NCBI GenBank assembly: GCA_015489315.1
Contig: WFZZ01000230.1
Location: 1 to 34,825 of the forward strand
From: Deltaproteobacteria bacterium
GTDB taxonomy: Bacteria; Desulfobacterota; Dissulfuribacteria; Dissulfuribacterales; QOAL01
Length of the DNA stretch: 34,825 nt
Direction: 5' to 3'
The position numbers were made by a program, and so were the translations under genes. Shown here one piece after another: positions 26,789-34,825 of this stretch (position 1 is the stretch's first letter; each line of letters begins with the position of its first letter). Under the pieces are notes generated by a model that worked only from the letters and a program-made list of their open reading frames with translations, was not told the DNA's origin and did not search any database.

Positions 26789-27829
26789 ATGGACAATTGG
26801 GTTATTGCACTAATAAAGGTTGTATTTATTTGGACATGGACACTTCTAATTGCAACCTTGATGACATGGGTTGAACGTAGGGGCTCTGCCATGATGCAAG
26901 ATAGGCTTGGCCCAAACAGAGCAGGCCCTTTTGGTCTATTTCAGCCCCTGGCCGATGGTATAAAGCTCTTTACCAAGGAGGATATTATCCCAGAAAAGGC
27001 CCATAAGATACTCTTCAGTCTTGGTCCTATTTTATTTGCGCTTCCAGCCTTTTCTGCCTATGCAGTAATACCCTTTGGCGATAAGCTCATAGTAAATGGG
27101 AAGGAAATAATCCTTCAGGTTGCCGATGTAAATGTTGGTTTCCTATATGTGGTGGCCCTGGGGGCCATGGCCGTTTATGGCATAGTCCTTGGAGGCTGGG
27201 GTTCCAACAATAAATATTCTATCTTGGGAGGGCTTCGTTCAACTGCCCAGCTTATTTCCTATGAGGTTCCATTTGGTCTGTCTCTGCTGGCTGTCGTTCT
27301 CGTCTATGGCACATTCAGTCTAAGAGAGATTTCCTTGGTCCAGCAAGGAACCTTCCTTGGCTTTTTGCCTAATTGGGGAATATTCAAGCAGCCTCTAGGG
27401 TTTATCCTTTTCATCGTAACTGCCTATGCCGAAGCCAACAGGGTTCCCTTTGACCTTCCTGAGGCAGAAAGTGAAATTGTTGCCGGATATCATACTGAAT
27501 ACGGTTCCATGAGGCTTGGTCTTTATCTTTTCGGCGAATACGTGAACATGTACACCTTGGCTGCACTCATGGTCACCCTCTATTTTGGTGCCTGGCATTT
27601 GCCATACATCGATATGAGTAAGTTCCTAGGGCCCGTTTCCTATGGAATCGCAAGTTTTCTGGTGTTTTTTCTAAAGACAGCCTTTTTCCTGTGGCTGTTT
27701 GTTTGGGTCCGTTGGACAGTGCCAAGGTTTAGGTATGATCAGGTTATGGGGTTGGGTTGGAAGGCCCTTATACCCCTGGCTTTGGTGAATCTTTTTATAA
27801 CCGCCCTTTGTATTCAGTTAACAGTTTAG
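26789..27829 (+). CDS. nuoH: Complex I subunit NuoH
   Basis: WVERRGSAMMQDRLGPNRAGPFGLFQPLADGIKLFTKEDIIP; AYAEANRVPFDLPEAESEIVAGYHTEYGSM. Confidence 0.96.
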   Translation: MDNWVIALIKVVFIWTWTLLIATLMTWVERRGSAMMQDRLGPNRAGPFGLFQPLADGIKLFTKEDIIPEKAHKILFSLGPILFALPAFSAYAVIPFGDKLIVNGKEIILQVADVNVGFLYVVALGAMAVYGIVLGGWGSNNKYSILGGLRSTAQLISYEVPFGLSLLAVVLVYGTFSLREISLVQQGTFLGFLPNWGIFKQPLGFILFIVTAYAEANRVPFDLPEAESEIVAGYHTEYGSMRLGLYLFGEYVNMYTLAALMVTLYFGAWHLPYIDMSKFLGPVSYGIASFLVFFLKTAFFLWLFVWVRWTVPRFRYDQVMGLGWKALIPLALVNLFITALCIQLTV

Positions 27830-27842
27830 GCTGGAGCAGATC

Positions 27843-28541
27843 ATGGCAAAACCAGTAGTCAAAAAAGAATATACCTTCTTAGAAAGGATTTATCTCTGGG
27901 AGATAGTTAAGGGGCTAAAACTTACCTTCAAGCATTTTACCTTTAATTTTAAAGAATCCTTGAAAAAAGGTCCTCATACGGTACCTACTTGTTGGCAATA
28001 TCCTGAAGACAGGCGACCAATTGCCCCTGTTTTCAGGGGTGCCCACATGCTTTGCCTAGACGATGAAGGCCGTGAGCTCTGTGTTGGTTGCGGTATGTGT
28101 GCCCGTGCTTGCCCTGCAAAGTGCATAACAGTAAAGCGTGGTAAACCTGCTGAAGGTGAAGAGGGCAAATACGCTGGAAAGACAATGAGCGCTGAATTTA
28201 CTATAGACATGCTTCGTTGCATCTTCTGTGGATTTTGTGAAGAGGCCTGTCCAAAGGGTGCAATTCAGCTCGGTCAGGAATACGAGCTTGCTGAATATAC
28301 AATGGATGCCTGCATTTATGATAAAGAGCGACTTCTGGCCAATTTTCAAAAGGCCAAGGCAGAAGGAAAGCTCAAGCCGCCCAAAAAACCGGTTCCAGTT
28401 GCAGGAGGAGACAAAAAGGCTGGTGCAAAAAAGGTGGCAAAAAAGCCTGTAGCCACCGATGGGAAAAAGTCAAAAAAGGCTGCTTCAAAGCCACAGGCTG
28501 AGGAAAAGAAGGCGTCAGAAACCAAAAGGGAAGAAACTTAA
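27843..28541 (+). CDS. nuoI: Complex I subunit NuoI with a Lys/Ala-rich C-terminal tail
   Basis: Two 4Fe-4S motifs CVGCGMCARACP and CIFCGFCEEACP; tail KPPKKPVPVAGGDKKAGAKKVAKKP... Confidence 0.95.
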   Translation: MAKPVVKKEYTFLERIYLWEIVKGLKLTFKHFTFNFKESLKKGPHTVPTCWQYPEDRRPIAPVFRGAHMLCLDDEGRELCVGCGMCARACPAKCITVKRGKPAEGEEGKYAGKTMSAEFTIDMLRCIFCGFCEEACPKGAIQLGQEYELAEYTMDACIYDKERLLANFQKAKAEGKLKPPKKPVPVAGGDKKAGAKKVAKKPVATDGKKSKKAASKPQAEEKKASETKREET

Positions 28542-28581
28542 AAGACAACCTAGGAAAGTTAGTTTTACCAGGGAGAGGTCA

Positions 28582-29079
28582 ATGGATATCTATTTTATAA
28601 TCTTTGCAATAATGGCACTAGGCGGCGCACTTTTTACCATTACTGCCAAGGACGCACTTCCAAGTGCCCTTGGTCTTTTAACAGTATTTATTGCCCTTTC
28701 TGCCCTTTATTTGCACCTACATGCGCCACTTATAGCCATTTTTCAGGTGACCATCTATGCAGGTGCCATATTGGTACTGGTGGTTTTTGTGATCATGCTT
28801 CTTATGACCCCAGATGAAAAGCTAGAGGCAGCACAAAAGAATATGGCCTATCGCATTATGGGTGCAGTTCTTGGAGCATATCTTACAGCTCTGACAGTTG
28901 TTGGAGTCAAAGGTATTAGCGAGTTAATTTCCGCAAATGAGTTGCCAGAAGGCTTTGGCCATCCGGGGCTTTTAGGAGATTTATTTTTCAAAAAATACCT
29001 GCTTCATTTTGAGATGGCATCGGTCTTACTCCTGGTGGCCTTAATAGCAGGTATTTATCTGGCCAAAAAGAGGATTTGA
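28582..29079 (+). CDS. nuoJ: Complex I subunit NuoJ
   Basis: LYLHLHAPLIAIFQVTIYAGAILVLVVFVIMLLM. Start at 28582 after gggagagg; the ORF track extends artefactually to 28459. Confidence 0.93.
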   Translation: MDIYFIIFAIMALGGALFTITAKDALPSALGLLTVFIALSALYLHLHAPLIAIFQVTIYAGAILVLVVFVIMLLMTPDEKLEAAQKNMAYRIMGAVLGAYLTALTVVGVKGISELISANELPEGFGHPGLLGDLFFKKYLLHFEMASVLLLVALIAGIYLAKKRI

Positions 29080-29090
29080 TGGGGGCCATT

Positions 29091-29384
29091 ATGGATCAAT
29101 ATGTGATACTTTCCTGTCTGCTTTTTGGAATTGGGGCAATAGGTTTTTTAACCCGTCGAAATGCTCTGATTTTATTCATGTCCGTTGAGCTAATGCTAAA
29201 TGCCATAAATTTGATGCTAGTTAGTTTCTCCCATCAAAGGGCTGATATGTCCGGGCAGGTAATGGTTCTGTTCATATTTGCTGTTGCCGCCGCCGAAGTA
29301 GCGGTTGGTCTGGCTATATTGATTAGCTTATTTAAGCATATAAAGTCTGTAGATATAAACAAATTCAATCTACTGAAATGGTGA
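29091..29384 (+). CDS. nuoK: Complex I subunit NuoK
   Basis: GFLTRRNALILFMSVELMLNAINLMLVSFS; AAAEVAVGLAI. Start at 29091 preferred over TTG 29076. Confidence 0.95.
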   Translation: MDQYVILSCLLFGIGAIGFLTRRNALILFMSVELMLNAINLMLVSFSHQRADMSGQVMVLFIFAVAAAEVAVGLAILISLFKHIKSVDINKFNLLKW

Positions 29385-29411
29385 TTGGGTAAAAGGGAAA
29401 AGGGATAAGAC

Positions 29412-31391
29412 ATGGAAAACTATATTTACCTGATACCGCTTTTTCCATTCCTGGGTTTTCTAATTAACGGGCTTTTTGGAAAAAAACTCGGAAAAGGCAT
29501 AATATCCTTTATAGGGTGCACGACTATAGGTTTTTCCTTTCTAGTTTCGGTTTTCATATGGAAATATCTTTTGTCCCTGGAGCCGGAACACAGGGTTCTT
29601 ACCCAGGTACTGTGGAAATGGCTTGCAGTTGGAAAGCTCAATGTGGAGGTCGGCTTTCTCATTGATCCTCTGTCCATGCTCATGATCCTGGTAGTTACAG
29701 GAGTAGGTTTTCTCATACATGTCTATAGCACAGGTTACATGTGGGATGACGAATCCTACTGGAGGTACTTTGCCTATTTGAACATGTTTGTCTTTTTCAT
29801 GTCCCTTCTAGTCCTTGGAAGCAACTATTTGGTAATGTTTGTAGGCTGGGAGGGTGTCGGCCTTGCCTCATATCTTCTCATCGGATTTTGGTATCAAGGG
29901 ATAGATAACGCCATAGCAGGTAAAAAGGCATTTGTTGTCAACAGGATTGGGGACTTTGGATTTGCCTTGGGCATGTTTCTTATGTTCTGGACCTTTGGCT
30001 CTTTATCATACTTAGATGTATTCCCAAAGGCCCTGCACATGTTTGAAAGCGGCGCCCTTGCCTTAAACTCACCTGTAATGGTTGCAATATGTCTCCTTCT
30101 ATTTATAGGAGCAACCGGAAAATCTGCACAGATTCCTCTCTATATCTGGCTTCCTGATGCCATGGCGGGTCCCACTCCTGTTTCTGCATTGATCCATGCT
30201 GCCACAATGGTGACGGCAGGAGTTTATATGGTAGCAAGGACGAATATCCTTTATACCCTCGCTCCAACTGCCCTTCTTGTGGTGGCAGGCATAGCCTGTG
30301 CAACTGCCTTTTTTGCCGCTACCATGGGAGTTTTGCAAAATGACATAAAAAAGGTTCTTGCATATTCAACTGTTAGCCAGCTCGGATACATGTTTATTGG
30401 AGTGGGTGTTACTGCTTATTGGGCAGGCATTTTTCACCTCATGACCCATGCCTTTTTTAAAGCCTGTTTGTTTCTCTGTTCAGGTTCTGTAATTCATGCC
30501 ATGAGCGGGGATCAGGATATGAGACACATGGGTGGTTTGGCCAAAAAGATGCCTATTACATATTTAACCATGCTCATTGCCACCTTGGCCATTTCCGGGC
30601 TTCCACCCTTTGCTGGTTTCTTTAGTAAGGATGAAATCCTTGGAAAGGCCTTTGTTTTTCCCTTCTATCCAGGTGCAGGTAAGGTTATATGGTTCATAGG
30701 TACTGTGGCTGCTGGAATCACGGCCTTTTACATGTTTCGCCTAATCTTTATGACCTTTCACGGTGAGTTTCGTGGCACAGAAGAGCAAAGGCATCACCTG
30801 CACGAATCACCTGCCAATATGACCGTGCCACTTGTCATATTGGCCATTCTCTCCATTGTTGGTGGATGGCTAGGTATTCCACATTTGATAGGAAAGCTCT
30901 TTGGCCATGTTCCAAATTTACTTGAAACATTTCTAGAGCCAGTATTTGAACACTCTAATGATATTGTGGCCTCAACTGCTGGAATTCACCATGTTCCAGA
31001 GGCAGCAGAGTGGAGTCTAATGAGTACCTCAGTGGTTGTAGCCATAATAGGTATTTCTCTCGCCTTCTATATCTATATTGTTCACGGCAAAGAGCTACCG
31101 AAGAAGCTGGCCGAAAAATATGCCTTCCATTATCAGGTCATTTACAACAAATATTATGTTGATGAGATTTACGAAGTCCTGTTTGTTCTTCCAATCTATT
31201 ACCTCAGTATCTTACTCTGGAAGGTAGTGGATGCCTTTATGATAGATGGGATAGGCGTCAATGGCCCGGCATGGCTTGTTAAGAAGACATCAGCCGGCAC
31301 GAGATTGGTTCAAAATGGCTATGTCCAGACCTATGGTGCATTCATGCTAGTTGGTCTGGTCTCAATAGTTTGCTTTTTCCTTTATAGATAG
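29412..31391 (+). CDS. nuoL: Complex I subunit NuoL
   Basis: LVMFVGWEGVGLASYLLIGFWY, SAQIPLYIWLPDAMAGPTPVSALIHAATMVTAGVYM. Confidence 0.97.
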   Translation: MENYIYLIPLFPFLGFLINGLFGKKLGKGIISFIGCTTIGFSFLVSVFIWKYLLSLEPEHRVLTQVLWKWLAVGKLNVEVGFLIDPLSMLMILVVTGVGFLIHVYSTGYMWDDESYWRYFAYLNMFVFFMSLLVLGSNYLVMFVGWEGVGLASYLLIGFWYQGIDNAIAGKKAFVVNRIGDFGFALGMFLMFWTFGSLSYLDVFPKALHMFESGALALNSPVMVAICLLLFIGATGKSAQIPLYIWLPDAMAGPTPVSALIHAATMVTAGVYMVARTNILYTLAPTALLVVAGIACATAFFAATMGVLQNDIKKVLAYSTVSQLGYMFIGVGVTAYWAGIFHLMTHAFFKACLFLCSGSVIHAMSGDQDMRHMGGLAKKMPITYLTMLIATLAISGLPPFAGFFSKDEILGKAFVFPFYPGAGKVIWFIGTVAAGITAFYMFRLIFMTFHGEFRGTEEQRHHLHESPANMTVPLVILAILSIVGGWLGIPHLIGKLFGHVPNLLETFLEPVFEHSNDIVASTAGIHHVPEAAEWSLMSTSVVVAIIGISLAFYIYIVHGKELPKKLAEKYAFHYQVIYNKYYVDEIYEVLFVLPIYYLSILLWKVVDAFMIDGIGVNGPAWLVKKTSAGTRLVQNGYVQTYGAFMLVGLVSIVCFFLYR

Positions 31392-31463
31392 GCCATTTGA
31401 GGTACAGGAGAATTAAGGACTAAATAGAGGGCAAAGAAAAATAAAGAGGAGACAGGGGAGTCC

Positions 31464-33038
31464 ATGAACGCGCCCATATTGACATACACAATCTTTTTAC
31501 CACTTTTAGGAGTTCCGTTTATCCTGGCTGTTCCCCAAAAGGGAGAAGCAGGGAAGAACGTGATCAGGGGCATAGCCTTAGTAACAAGTATCCTGGTCTT
31601 TTTGGTTTCTCTTAGAATCTATTTTGACTTTGATGCCTCAATTGGAGGCTTCCAGTTTCTTGAAGATCATCAGTGGATATCGAGTTACGGTATTCATTAT
31701 AAGCTGGGGCTTGATGGTCTTTCTTTTTGGCTGGTCCTTCTAACTACATTCTTAACGCCTCTTACTATTCTTTCGACCTGGAGAGCCATTGACAAAAGAG
31801 TAAAGGAATTTCAGGTCTCCATGCTGGTTTTGGAGACTGCTATGTTAGGTACCTTCATGGCTCTTGATCTCTTTCTCTTTTATGTCTTCTGGGAAATAAT
31901 GTTGATCCCCATGTATTTAATAATCGGTGTATGGGGAGGTGAAAGAAGGATTTATGCGGCTGTTAAGTTCTTTTTATACACAGCTGTTGGTTCTCTTTTG
32001 ATGTTGGTGTGTATTATCGGTCTTGTATATTTTCACCAGCAGCAGACAGGTGTAATGACATTTGATCTACTGAAACTCTATGGAACAAAGATTCCGCGTC
32101 TTTATGAAATACTCTTTTTCGCCGCCTTTGCGCTGGCCTTTGCCATTAAGGTTCCAATGTTTCCTTTGCACACGTGGTTGCCAGATGCCCACGTCGAGGC
32201 GCCTACTGCTGGCTCTGTCATACTTGCTGGAATACTTCTCAAGATGGGTACATATGGGTTTTTCCGTTTTGCAATGCCACTTTTTCCGCAGGGCTCTGCC
32301 TTTTTCACACCATTAATAATTACTCTATCTATTATAGGAATCATTTATGGAGCCCTGGTGGCAATGGTGCAGCCTGATATTAAAAAGCTTGTTGCCTATT
32401 CATCGGTATCTCACCTCGGTTATTGTATGCTTGGTCTTTATGTCCTCACAAGGCAAGGGGTTGAAGGCTCGGTGCTTCAGATGATAAACCATGGTATTTC
32501 AACTGGGGCATTGTTCCTTTTAGTAGGTATTGTCTACGAAAGGAGGCATACCAGGCTTATTAAGGAATATGGCGGGATTGCCAGGATAGTCCCGATTTAT
32601 TCGACCATTTTCCTTATTGTAACTTTATCTTCAATAGGTTTCCCCACAACAAATGGCTTTATCGGTGAGTTCTTAATTCTTCTTGGTGCCTTTAAGGTGA
32701 ATAAACTTGCTGCCGTTCTTGCTGCAACAGGGGTTATCCTCGGTGCAGTTTATATGCTTTGGATGGTCCAAAGGGTATTTTACGGCCAGGTAACCAATCC
32801 AAAAAATCTTACTTTGAAGGATATAAATTTTAGGGAAGTGGTATATATGCTTCCATTGTTAGTTCTTATATTTTGGATTGGTCTTTTCCCGAACTTCTTC
32901 CTGGACAAGATGCATACATCTGTGGATAAGTTCATCTCTCAAGTAAAAGTGGAAAGAACAGATTCGAATTCTCACCATCAGATGGCTAGGGCCTTTTTAA
33001 AGAACCATGAAACGAAAGTTGTTATTGCCAAGGAGTAG
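31464..33038 (+). CDS. nuoM: Complex I subunit NuoM
   Basis: [59 protein letters not shown]. Confidence 0.97.
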   Translation: MNAPILTYTIFLPLLGVPFILAVPQKGEAGKNVIRGIALVTSILVFLVSLRIYFDFDASIGGFQFLEDHQWISSYGIHYKLGLDGLSFWLVLLTTFLTPLTILSTWRAIDKRVKEFQVSMLVLETAMLGTFMALDLFLFYVFWEIMLIPMYLIIGVWGGERRIYAAVKFFLYTAVGSLLMLVCIIGLVYFHQQQTGVMTFDLLKLYGTKIPRLYEILFFAAFALAFAIKVPMFPLHTWLPDAHVEAPTAGSVILAGILLKMGTYGFFRFAMPLFPQGSAFFTPLIITLSIIGIIYGALVAMVQPDIKKLVAYSSVSHLGYCMLGLYVLTRQGVEGSVLQMINHGISTGALFLLVGIVYERRHTRLIKEYGGIARIVPIYSTIFLIVTLSSIGFPTTNGFIGEFLILLGAFKVNKLAAVLAATGVILGAVYMLWMVQRVFYGQVTNPKNLTLKDINFREVVYMLPLLVLIFWIGLFPNFFLDKMHTSVDKFISQVKVERTDSNSHHQMARAFLKNHETKVVIAKE

Positions 33039-33041
33039 AGC

Positions 33042-34583
33042 ATGAACGCATTAACATTTAGCTTTGACCTAGGACATCTTTGGCAGGTTTGCGGTGGCCA
33101 GTTAATATTGATTCTTGCCGGTATATTTTTGATATTTGTAGATATTTTTCTCTTAGATAAAGATGAGTCATGCAGGAATAAATGGCTGGGCTGGCTTACG
33201 GTGATAATCTTCGCCCTGACCATCGGACATCTCGCAAAGAGAGAATGGGGTCTTCACGATACAGTATTCATGGGGGTTTTTTCTGCGGATAAATTTAGCG
33301 TTTTTGTTTCCATAATCATGGTCATTTCCGGACTTTTGGCAGCCCTAATGAGTATAGGATATCTCAAAAACAACCAGGTAATGAAGGAGGAATATTATAT
33401 CCTTCTTGTCTTTGCTGTTGCAGGTGCCGTAGGATTGGTCCAATCAGTGGATTTACTCATGATGTTTATCACCCTAGAGGTCATGTCCCTTGCCGTTTAC
33501 GCCCTGGCAGCCTTTTTGAAAGATGATAGAACAAGTCAGGAAGGGGCCCTTAAATATTTTCTTTTAGGGGCTTTTGGGTCGGCCATGTTCCTTTTTGGGG
33601 TAGCACTGATCTTTGGGATTACAGGAAGTCTAAATATTACCAAGATAGCACAGAGCCTTTCTTCGGGACTTTACGAAAAGGCTCCGATACTTCTTGCCTT
33701 TGCCATGATAATGGCGGGTTTATTTTTTAAGATGGCAATGGTGCCATTTCACATGTGGACTCCTGATGTTTATGAAGGCGCACCTTCTGTGGTGACTGGT
33801 TTTATGGCTACCTGTGTCAAAGCAGCCGCCTTTGGAATCTTTATCAAAGTCCTTTTTGTCACATTCACGCCGATACTTAGCCAAAACGGTCAGCCAGATT
33901 TTTATTCCACTGTCAATCTTTCTGCTCTTGCCCCATACTGGAAACCTGTCATTTGGTGGCTAGCCCTTTTGACCATGTTCTTTGGAAATCTTATTGCTGT
34001 ATCCCAGTCTAATATTAAGCGAATGCTTGCCTATTCATCAATTGCTCACGCTGGATACATGGCAGTAGGTATAATTGCTGCAAATGCAGATGGCAGAATG
34101 GGAGTCCTTTTTTACCTTTTTTCCTATACTCTAATGAATCTGGGTGCCTTTGGCGTGATTTATCTCATAGACGGAAGGGAAAGGGATGCCCAAACTCTGG
34201 ATGATTACCGAGGAATTGGCTACAGGTATCCTACACTAGCATTTTTATTGAGCCTTTTTCTGATAGCAATGGCAGGCCTTCCACCAACTGCAGGTTTTAT
34301 CGCCAAATTCTATGTCTTTTCGGCAGCTATTAAAGAAGGTTATTATCTCTTGGCCGCCCTTGGTGTTCTAACAAGTGTCATTGGGGCCTACTATTACTTA
34401 AAAGTCCTTTATATGATGTACATGAAAGAAGAAATAAGAGAGGTTACAAGGGGAACAGTTTCTGCCCCTACTGCCATTGCCCTGATAGTTACTGCCCTAG
34501 GGATTCTTTATCTTGGTATTCTTCCAGAAGGGCTTGCAAATGTGGCCTCGGCAGCCCAGCAAAGCCTGGCCATGATCTTTTAG
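33042..34583 (+). CDS. nuoN: Complex I subunit NuoN
   Basis: FITLEVMSLAVYALAAF, FKMAMVPFHMWTPDVYEGAPSVVTGFMATCVKAAAF. Confidence 0.96.
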   Translation: MNALTFSFDLGHLWQVCGGQLILILAGIFLIFVDIFLLDKDESCRNKWLGWLTVIIFALTIGHLAKREWGLHDTVFMGVFSADKFSVFVSIIMVISGLLAALMSIGYLKNNQVMKEEYYILLVFAVAGAVGLVQSVDLLMMFITLEVMSLAVYALAAFLKDDRTSQEGALKYFLLGAFGSAMFLFGVALIFGITGSLNITKIAQSLSSGLYEKAPILLAFAMIMAGLFFKMAMVPFHMWTPDVYEGAPSVVTGFMATCVKAAAFGIFIKVLFVTFTPILSQNGQPDFYSTVNLSALAPYWKPVIWWLALLTMFFGNLIAVSQSNIKRMLAYSSIAHAGYMAVGIIAANADGRMGVLFYLFSYTLMNLGAFGVIYLIDGRERDAQTLDDYRGIGYRYPTLAFLLSLFLIAMAGLPPTAGFIAKFYVFSAAIKEGYYLLAALGVLTSVIGAYYYLKVLYMMYMKEEIREVTRGTVSAPTAIALIVTALGILYLGILPEGLANVASAAQQSLAMIF

Positions 34584-34587
34584 CTAT

Positions 34588-34785
34588 TTATCGTACAATA
34601 ACCGTTTTATAAACCAGGTCATACCCCTTTACTATTGAGAGCAGAAGGCACCTTAAATGGTGCCTTTTTGTTTTATAGGCTGCCACGATCACAAAAGACA
34701 GTAAGTGAAAGGGCGAAAGATAATGACAGAGCCTGTTTTTCAATCCTTGATGAATGTCTTTTTCGTGTCTATTCATTAAAATCAT
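34588..34785 (-). CDS. Candidate small protein (65 aa) with one hydrophobic stretch; low confidence
   Basis: ATG at 34785 preceded by AAGGAGG at 6-nt spacing; MILMNRHEKDIHQGLKNRLCHYLSPFHLLSFVIVAAYK...; runs back through the nuo terminator. Confidence 0.25.
   Translation of the reverse strand: MILMNRHEKDIHQGLKNRLCHYLSPFHLLSFVIVAAYKTKRHHLRCLLLSIVKGYDLVYKTVIVR
34645..34674 (+). terminator. Rho-independent terminator of the nuo operon
   Basis: 8-bp perfect stem AAGGCACC/GGTGCCTT, 6-nt loop, then TTTGTTTT. Confidence 0.85.
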
Positions 34786-34825
34786 GGTCTGCCTCCTTGC
34801 GACCATAAAAATTGCGCTCTTACTT

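Noticed and set aside
28459-28581. Upstream extension of the nuoJ ORF with a very basic N-terminus (MGKSQKRLLQSHRLRKRRRQKPKGKK...)
   Set aside because: It is the alternate-frame reading of the Lys/Ala-rich nuoI tail; a good SD precedes ATG 28582 and NuoJ homology begins there.
34784-34806. ATGGTC-N11-GACCAT inverted repeat near the right edge
   Set aside because: Short stem with a long loop; no T-tract; likely chance.
1-34825. CRISPR arrays, tRNA/rRNA genes, transposases, phage or toxin-antitoxin modules
   Set aside because: Looked for and not seen; I found no regularly spaced repeats, and the major ORFs are assigned to non-mobile functions.

Overview
The window looks like bacterial chromosome (AT-leaning; gene content suggests Desulfobacterota or a relative, which is inference only). 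From left to right it holds: (i) the 3' end of an SO_0444/ArsP-like permease; (ii) two adjacent exported proteins of unknown function; (iii) a minus-strand envelope/glycan and metabolism block: O-antigen ligase-like protein, GT4 glycosyltransferase, TIGR01777-type epimerase, full-length Pta; (iv) a DUF1992 gene convergent with a radical SAM gene, then a LEA14-like lipoprotein and rpsT; (v) hemA, a CcsA/HemX-like cytochrome c assembly protein and a siroheme synthase; (vi) a complete-looking type II secretion cluster in the order G-E-F-H-I-J-K-L-M-D-C; (vii) a divergent plus-strand complex I operon nuoABCDHIJKLMN without nuoEFG, ended by a clear intrinsic terminator. The points most worth following up are: the regulatory region between gspG and nuoA (two identical 19-bp elements containing TGAAT-N4-ATTCA, a GTGA-N6-TCAC palindrome, overlapping sigma70-like promoters, and a hairpin before the nuoA SD); the 11-subunit complex I with charged, lysine-rich additions in NuoC and NuoI; a GspC with a basic tail where a PDZ domain is often found; the unknown exported gene pair; an rpsT promoter inside a 9-bp inverted repeat; and strong local enrichment of GGCC. 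I saw no CRISPR array, tRNA, rRNA, transposase or phage genes. I did not find clear evidence of an entirely new system; the candidates are modifications of known machines plus a few unknown genes.
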